NCBI RefSeq assembly: GCF_012844365.1
Contig: NZ_CP051626.1
Location: 2,418,001-2,482,000, forward strand
DNA length: 64,000 nt
Source of the DNA: Brevibacterium sp. 'Marine'
GTDB lineage: Bacteria; Actinomycetota; Actinomycetes; Actinomycetales; Brevibacteriaceae
Direction: 5' to 3'
The notes under the pieces were generated by a model. It was not told the DNA's origin and did not search any database. It saw only the letters and a program-made list of their open reading frames with translations. This document shows, piece after piece, positions 60,348 through 64,000 of this stretch. Within the stretch, counting starts at the first letter, position 1. Each line of letters opens with the position of its first letter. A program made the translations under genes and the position numbers.

Positions 60348-62191
60348 TGGTCTCCGTCGGCCTCGGCTGCTGTCGTCCCAGACTCGGCGTCTGCGTCGGC
60401 GTCGGAACCGGCGTCGGCGAGGATCTCGTCGAGTTCGGCTTCGATCTCATCGTCGGTGACTGTGACCGACTTCAATTCCTTCGCCGAGACATGCGTCTTC
60501 GACTTCGGTGCTGCTGGCGGAGCTTCGGTCTCTGGCTCGGCGTCCTCGGCAAAATCGAATTCGGATGCCGAGTCGGCAACATCAGCTTCGGGCGCCGAGT
60601 CGGTCGCAGCTTCAGCGGTCTCAGCCTCTGCTGCCTCTTCGGCGGCTTCCTCGGAGGCGGCTTCACCGTCGGCGTCTTCGGAGGTCTGGGCTTCGGAGGT
60701 CTGGGCTTCGGCAGCTGCGGGTTCGTCGTCGACCTCGTCGACGGTTTCGATCTCGACGCCGGCGTTGAGGTCCGGCACCTCGTCGCCGAACAGGGTGCCT
60801 GTCGCCTTGGCGGTCCGGCGGGAGAGCTCTTCGTACTTGTCGGCGAGTTCGCCTTCGCCGTCGATGCGCAGCACCTCGGCGTAGGCGGCCATGAGTCGGA
60901 CGAGTCCGCCGCTGGGCTTCTGAGTGAAGTCCTCGGCTTCGATGAGTCGGCGCGCTCCGGCGATGTCATCGAGGTCGGATTTGGCGCCGGCCGCGACGAT
61001 GACGAGTTCGGTGCGGGTGTCGGCGTCGAGGTCGAGCTCCTCGGAGGTCTTCAGCAGCTCGAGGGCCTTCTCGGGCTTGCCGCGGCCGCGTTCGGCGTCG
61101 GCGATCAGCGCGATGTTGTCGTTCGAGCCGGAGATGCGACGGTGGGTGCGCAGTTCGCGGACGGCTTCGTCGTAGTTCTCCACGTAGTACGCGGCGATGC
61201 CGAGTGCTTCGCGGACGACGGCGACACGGCCGGCGCGGGCCATGGCGGCCTTGGCGTGCTCGTGGGCGCGTTCCGGGTCGAGGTCGAGCAGCCCGCCGGC
61301 GGCGACGAGGTGCTTGGCGACCATGTCGGCGTTCTCTTTGTCGAGGGTGCGCAGCTGTGACGAGATCTCTTTGTCGAGTTCGCGACCGGTGACGCCGTCG
61401 GGAATCTCGGGTTCCTGGATCCGCGGGCGGCGGGCGCGCTGTTCGCGTGCGTAGTCGCCGGTGTCGGTCTTGCGAGAGGCACGACGATCATTGTCGCCCC
61501 GGCCGTGGCCGCCGCGTCCTCCACGGTTGTCGTCCCGTCGATTTCCGCGGTAGCCGCCTCGACGGTCGTCACCGTCACGGCGGTCCCGGTTGAAGCCGCC
61601 CCGACGGTCATCGTCGTTCCGGCGGTTCTGGCCGTAACCTCCACGACGGTCATCATCGTTCCGGCGGTTGCCCTGGTAGCCACCCCGACGGTCATCGTCG
61701 TTCCGGCGGTCGCGATTGAAGCCGCCTCGGCGATCGTCGTCGTTACGACGATTCCCTTGGTAACCGCCTCGGCGGTCATCGTTGTTCCGACGGTTGCCCT
61801 GGTATCCGCCACGACGGTCGTCCCCGTCGCGACGGTCGCGATTGAAGCCACCGCGTCGATCGTCGTCATTGCGACGATTGCCCTGGTAGCCGCTGCGTCG
61901 GTCGTCATCACGGCGGTCTCGATTGAATCCGCCCCGACGATCGTCGTCACGGCGGTCACGGTTGAACCCACCACGGCGGTCATCGCCATCGCGACGGTCA
62001 CGGTTGAAGCCGCCGCGACGGTCATCGTCGTTGCGACGGTTGCCCTGGTAACCGCCTCGGCGGTCGGACTGGCGTGGCCCGCGGCCGTCCCGGTTGTCCG
62101 GTCGACGGTTGCGATTGTTGTCGCGATCTGAGCGGCGACCGCCATCTGCGCGGCGGTTGTCCTGGCTGTCTCGCGAATCCCCTTGGGCCAC
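60344..62191 (-). CDS. TPR-like protein with a long Arg/Gly/Asp repeat N-terminus
   Basis: 615 residues, GTG start with AGGGAGA 3 nt upstream. Residues about 27-235 are 13 tandem units of about 14 residues (RRGGYQGNRRNDDD / RRGGFNRDRRDGDD), RGG-box-like. Residues about 265-470 form a helical TPR-type domain (DLDPERAHEHAKAAMARAGRVAVVREALG; NYDEAVRELRTHRRISG), the part shared with Rv1691. The last 130 residues are acidic and Ala/Glu-rich. RGG plus Tyr/Phe repeats suggest RNA binding or condensate formation (inference). First gene of the operon running to der. Confidence 0.85.
   Translation of the reverse strand: MAQGDSRDSQDNRRADGGRRSDRDNNRNRRPDNRDGRGPRQSDRRGGYQGNRRNDDDRRGGFNRDRRDGDDRRGGFNRDRRDDDRRGGFNRDRRDDDRRSGYQGNRRNDDDRRGGFNRDRRDGDDRRGGYQGNRRNNDDRRGGYQGNRRNDDDRRGGFNRDRRNDDDRRGGYQGNRRNDDDRRGGYGQNRRNDDDRRGGFNRDRRDGDDRRGGYRGNRRDDNRGGRGGHGRGDNDRRASRKTDTGDYAREQRARRPRIQEPEIPDGVTGRELDKEISSQLRTLDKENADMVAKHLVAAGGLLDLDPERAHEHAKAAMARAGRVAVVREALGIAAYYVENYDEAVRELRTHRRISGSNDNIALIADAERGRGKPEKALELLKTSEELDLDADTRTELVIVAAGAKSDLDDIAGARRLIEAEDFTQKPSGGLVRLMAAYAEVLRIDGEGELADKYEELSRRTAKATGTLFGDEVPDLNAGVEIETVDEVDDEPAAAEAQTSEAQTSEDADGEAASEEAAEEAAEAETAEAATDSAPEADVADSASEFDFAEDAEPETEAPPAAPKSKTHVSAKELKSVTVTDDEIEAELDEILADAGSDADADAESGTTAAEADGDQ
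61480..62110 (-). repeat. Coding tandem repeat, about 42-bp units
   Basis: About 13 imperfect units encode the RGG/Asp segment of the TPR-like protein. Units alternate between YQGN and FNRD versions, implying unequal recombination; the copy number is likely variable between strains. Confidence 0.85.
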
Positions 62192-62227
62192 GATTCTCCC
62201 TATGAAGTCTTTTCGGTGTTCCGCTCT

Positions 62228-62233
62228 ATTCTA
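62228..62233 (-). promoter_or_regulatory. -10 element of the tlyA-recN operon
   Basis: TAGAAT on the minus strand, 36 bp before the GTG start of the TPR-like gene, with a poor -35. It is the same -10 hexamer as at pyrG. Confidence 0.45.
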
Positions 62234-62750
62234 GTCCACATACTGCTTCGTCGCCGTGTGGGCGGGGACACGTCGGCGGTCCGTTCACGCTCATCGTCGT
62301 GCCCGCTGCTGTGCACGTCGAGGCCCAGGTCACCGCCTCAGCGCTCTGTTAGAATCAAGGCGACTCCAGTGGAACGGCCGACGGCAATCGAAGACGTCCG
62401 GCGGCAGCGGGTGCCCGCGCCGCCTCGACACCAGGGGATGAATGACACCTGACGTGGAAGCTCATTGTGCGGATGACGGATGTCTCCGCGATTCCACGAT
62501 CAGAATTTTCGGCCTGGATGCTCGGCTGTCCCCCGCAATCTCCCATGTGGCGATAATCTCCCATGAGGCGATGACCAATCTCACTGGCCTGTGTGACCAG
62601 CATCATCGGATTGCGCGTTCGGCCCCGGTCTTCGCCTATTGTGATTGCCGGAAGCATGCGAGTCGGTACCCCAGAGCCCAGTCGCCGCGCAGGTCAGACG
62701 GCCGGCACACGCCGGCAGTCGGCTCTGCAGCTGTTGCTACGTCTGCATCC

Positions 62751-62825
62751 GCACGGCCTGCACCCGCACGGCCTGCACCCGCACGGCCCGGACTCACACG
62801 GCCTGCACCCGCACGGCCTGGAACC
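62751..62825. repeat. Five 15-bp tandem repeats
   Basis: Units of GCACGGCCTGCACCC, two perfect and three variant, begin at 62751, 62766, 62781, 62796 and 62811. They end 120 bp before the aldehyde dehydrogenase start. They could be a regulatory array or a decayed coding repeat. Confidence 0.8.
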
Positions 62826-62944
62826 GCCGCTCCGAATCCTCGGAGCCGAACCAGGCTGGGATGCACCGCCGTGACTTCGGACGGCACAGACCGCTCGACT
62901 CAACAGAACTGCTACTCGTTCACCCGCTAGGAAAAGGAGAAATC

Positions 62945-64000
62945 GTGCCGAACACACTCTTCATCGACGGACAGTGGGTTTCAGCCGTCAACGGTGGAAC
63001 CCGGAAGATCCACAATCCAGCCGACGGCAGCTTCGTCGCCGAGGTGGACGAAGCCAGCCCTGAGGACACCGAGCTGGCGATCAAGGCCGCCCGCCGTGCC
63101 TTCGACTCCGGCGTCTGGTCATCGGTTCCTGCCAGCGAACGCGGCGACCTGCTGCTGAAGTTCGCCGCCGTGCTGCGTGAGCGCAAGGACGAGTTCGCGC
63201 GTGCCGAGTCCCTCGACACCGGCAAGCGCTTCGTCGAATCGCAGATCGACATGGACGACATCGCGAACTGCTTCGACTACTTCGGCAAGCTCGCCGCAAA
63301 CGATGCCGGACGCGTCGTCGATGCCGGAACCGACACCGTGGCCTCGAAGATCGTGCACGAACCCCTCGGCGTCTGCGCACTCATCACCCCATGGAACTAC
63401 CCGCTGCTGCAGGCCGCGTGGAAGATCGCTCCGGCCATCGCCGCCGGCAACGCCTTCGTCCTCAAGCCGGCCGAGCTCACCCCGCACACCGCGATCCTCA
63501 CCATGCAGGTGCTTGACGAGCTCGGGCTGCCGGCCGGAGTCGGCAACCTCATCCTCGGTGCGGGTGCCGATGCCGGTGCCCCGCTGTCGACTCACGAAGA
63601 CATCGACATGGTCTCGTTCACCGGCGGGCTCGTCACCGGTCGCCTGCTGGCACGCAATGCCGCGGACACGATCAAGAAGATCGCCCTCGAACTCGGCGGC
63701 AAGAACCCGAACGTCGTCTTCGCCGATGCCGACTTCGAGGCGGCCCTGGACAATGCGCTCAACGCCGCGTTCGTCCATTCCGGTCAGGTGTGCTCGGCCG
63801 GTGCCCGACTCATCGTCGAAGAATCCATCGCCGAGGAATTCGTCAACCGCCTCGTCGAACGTGCCGAGCAGATCCGCCTCGGCGGCCCCTTCGATGAGAA
63901 CGCCGAGACCGGTCCCCTCATCTCTGCGGCACACCGCGACAAGGTGCATGCCTATGTCGAGAAGGGTGTGGCCGAAGGTGCCCGACTGCGCTGCGGCGGC
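62945..64000 (+). CDS. Betaine-aldehyde dehydrogenase (partial, runs off the window)
   Basis: 352 residues visible from GTG 62945, preceded by AAGGAGA 4 nt upstream. NAD-dependent aldehyde dehydrogenase: ITPWNYPLLQAAWKIAPAIAAGNAFVLKPAE, VSFTGGLVTGR (coenzyme site, Gly-Gly in place of the usual GST), LELGGKNPNVVF (catalytic Glu) and HSGQVCSAGARLIVEE (catalytic Cys). The FTGGLVTGR and VCSAGARL variants are typical of glycine-betaine aldehyde dehydrogenase (GbsA/BetB type), which makes the osmoprotectant glycine betaine. The C-terminus (about 140 residues) lies outside the window. Confidence 0.88.
   Translation, partial: MPNTLFIDGQWVSAVNGGTRKIHNPADGSFVAEVDEASPEDTELAIKAARRAFDSGVWSSVPASERGDLLLKFAAVLRERKDEFARAESLDTGKRFVESQIDMDDIANCFDYFGKLAANDAGRVVDAGTDTVASKIVHEPLGVCALITPWNYPLLQAAWKIAPAIAAGNAFVLKPAELTPHTAILTMQVLDELGLPAGVGNLILGAGADAGAPLSTHEDIDMVSFTGGLVTGRLLARNAADTIKKIALELGGKNPNVVFADADFEAALDNALNAAFVHSGQVCSAGARLIVEESIAEEFVNRLVERAEQIRLGGPFDENAETGPLISAAHRDKVHAYVEKGVAEGARLRCGG

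Larger units (their letters stand above)
62192..62944. other. Gene-free leader region before the aldehyde dehydrogenase gene
   Basis: 753 bp between divergent genes. It holds the TAGAAT -10 of the TPR operon, a second TAGAAT on the plus strand (62350-62355), and five 15-bp repeats near 62751-62825. Open frames here have no ribosome-binding site and no recognisable domain; those crossing the repeats give only His-Gly-Leu-His-Pro or Ala-Arg-Pro repeats. Confidence 0.5.

Noticed and set aside
61505..62131. A 208-residue plus-strand frame rich in Val/Ala/Thr across the RGG repeat
   Set aside because: It is the mirror of the repetitive coding sequence on the other strand, with no ribosome-binding site and no domain.
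62442..62930. Possible small plus-strand gene before the aldehyde dehydrogenase
   Set aside because: It has no ribosome-binding site and unconvincing composition, and it is dominated by the 15-bp repeats. Other frames across the same stretch are equally open.

Overview
This is a high-GC actinobacterial chromosome segment. Gene content and order point to the Micrococcales, most likely Brevibacterium. That genus call is an inference: it rests on GC content, actinobacterial-only families (DUF3040, SteA/SteB, Rv2175c-like, DUF222-HNH) and a betaine-aldehyde dehydrogenase typical of salt-tolerant members. There are no rRNA genes, CRISPR arrays, insertion sequences or phage genes. One tRNA is present (tRNA-Pro, GGG).

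Layout. (1) 1-8.6 kb: tail of a probable transglutaminase-family gene, YdcF-like and DUF3040 membrane proteins, DNA polymerase IV, then a block matching the Mycobacterium tuberculosis Rv2173-Rv2176 order: polyprenyl synthetase, Rv2175c-like DNA-binding protein, LysM/lytic transglycosylase and a PASTA Ser/Thr kinase. (2) 8.6-12.4 kb: class II DAHP synthase, and a gcvH / FHA / bifunctional-nuclease operon resembling the mycobacterial gcvH-garA region; then tRNA-Pro. (3) 12.4-25.3 kb, accessory: a frameshifted ion antiporter coupled to an MFS transporter, a DedA-like membrane protein behind a DtxR/IdeR-type iron box, an amidohydrolase, a large Pls/PosA-type single-module NRPS (poly-lysine-synthetase architecture) overlapping an M1 aminopeptidase, a GNAT acetyltransferase and a MATE exporter. 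(4) 25.5-36.1 kb: a DUF222-HNH protein, a reductase/thiolase pair, and a complete divergent livKHMGF branched-chain amino-acid-type ABC transporter. (5) 36.1-62.2 kb: a long minus-strand housekeeping block that mirrors M. tuberculosis Rv1691-Rv1713 almost gene for gene: TPR protein, HAD phosphatase, small protein, tlyA, nadK, recN, steA, steB/mctB, [MraY-like protein, murJ and two glycosyltransferases inserted here], pyrG, NUDIX, xerD, parA, scpA, scpB, rluB, tyrA, cmk, der. (6) 62.2-64 kb: a repeat-bearing leader region and a truncated betaine-aldehyde dehydrogenase.

How it fits together. The 36-62 kb block combines chromosome maintenance (recN, xerD, parA, scpAB), translation and ribosome modification (tlyA, rluB, der), nucleotide and cofactor supply (pyrG, cmk, nadK) and cell-envelope division factors (steA/B, murJ-like, glycosyltransferases). 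Many genes overlap by 4 bp, which implies translational coupling. The most interesting accessory item is the NRPS at 17.4-21.5 kb. Its adenylation-pocket residues, read by eye, suggest a basic amino acid, and its C-terminus has three membrane-embedded domains as in epsilon-poly-lysine synthetase. Other points of interest are the iron box, the 14-residue Arg/Gly/Asp repeat protein, apparent leaderless starts and a strongly over-represented decamer.
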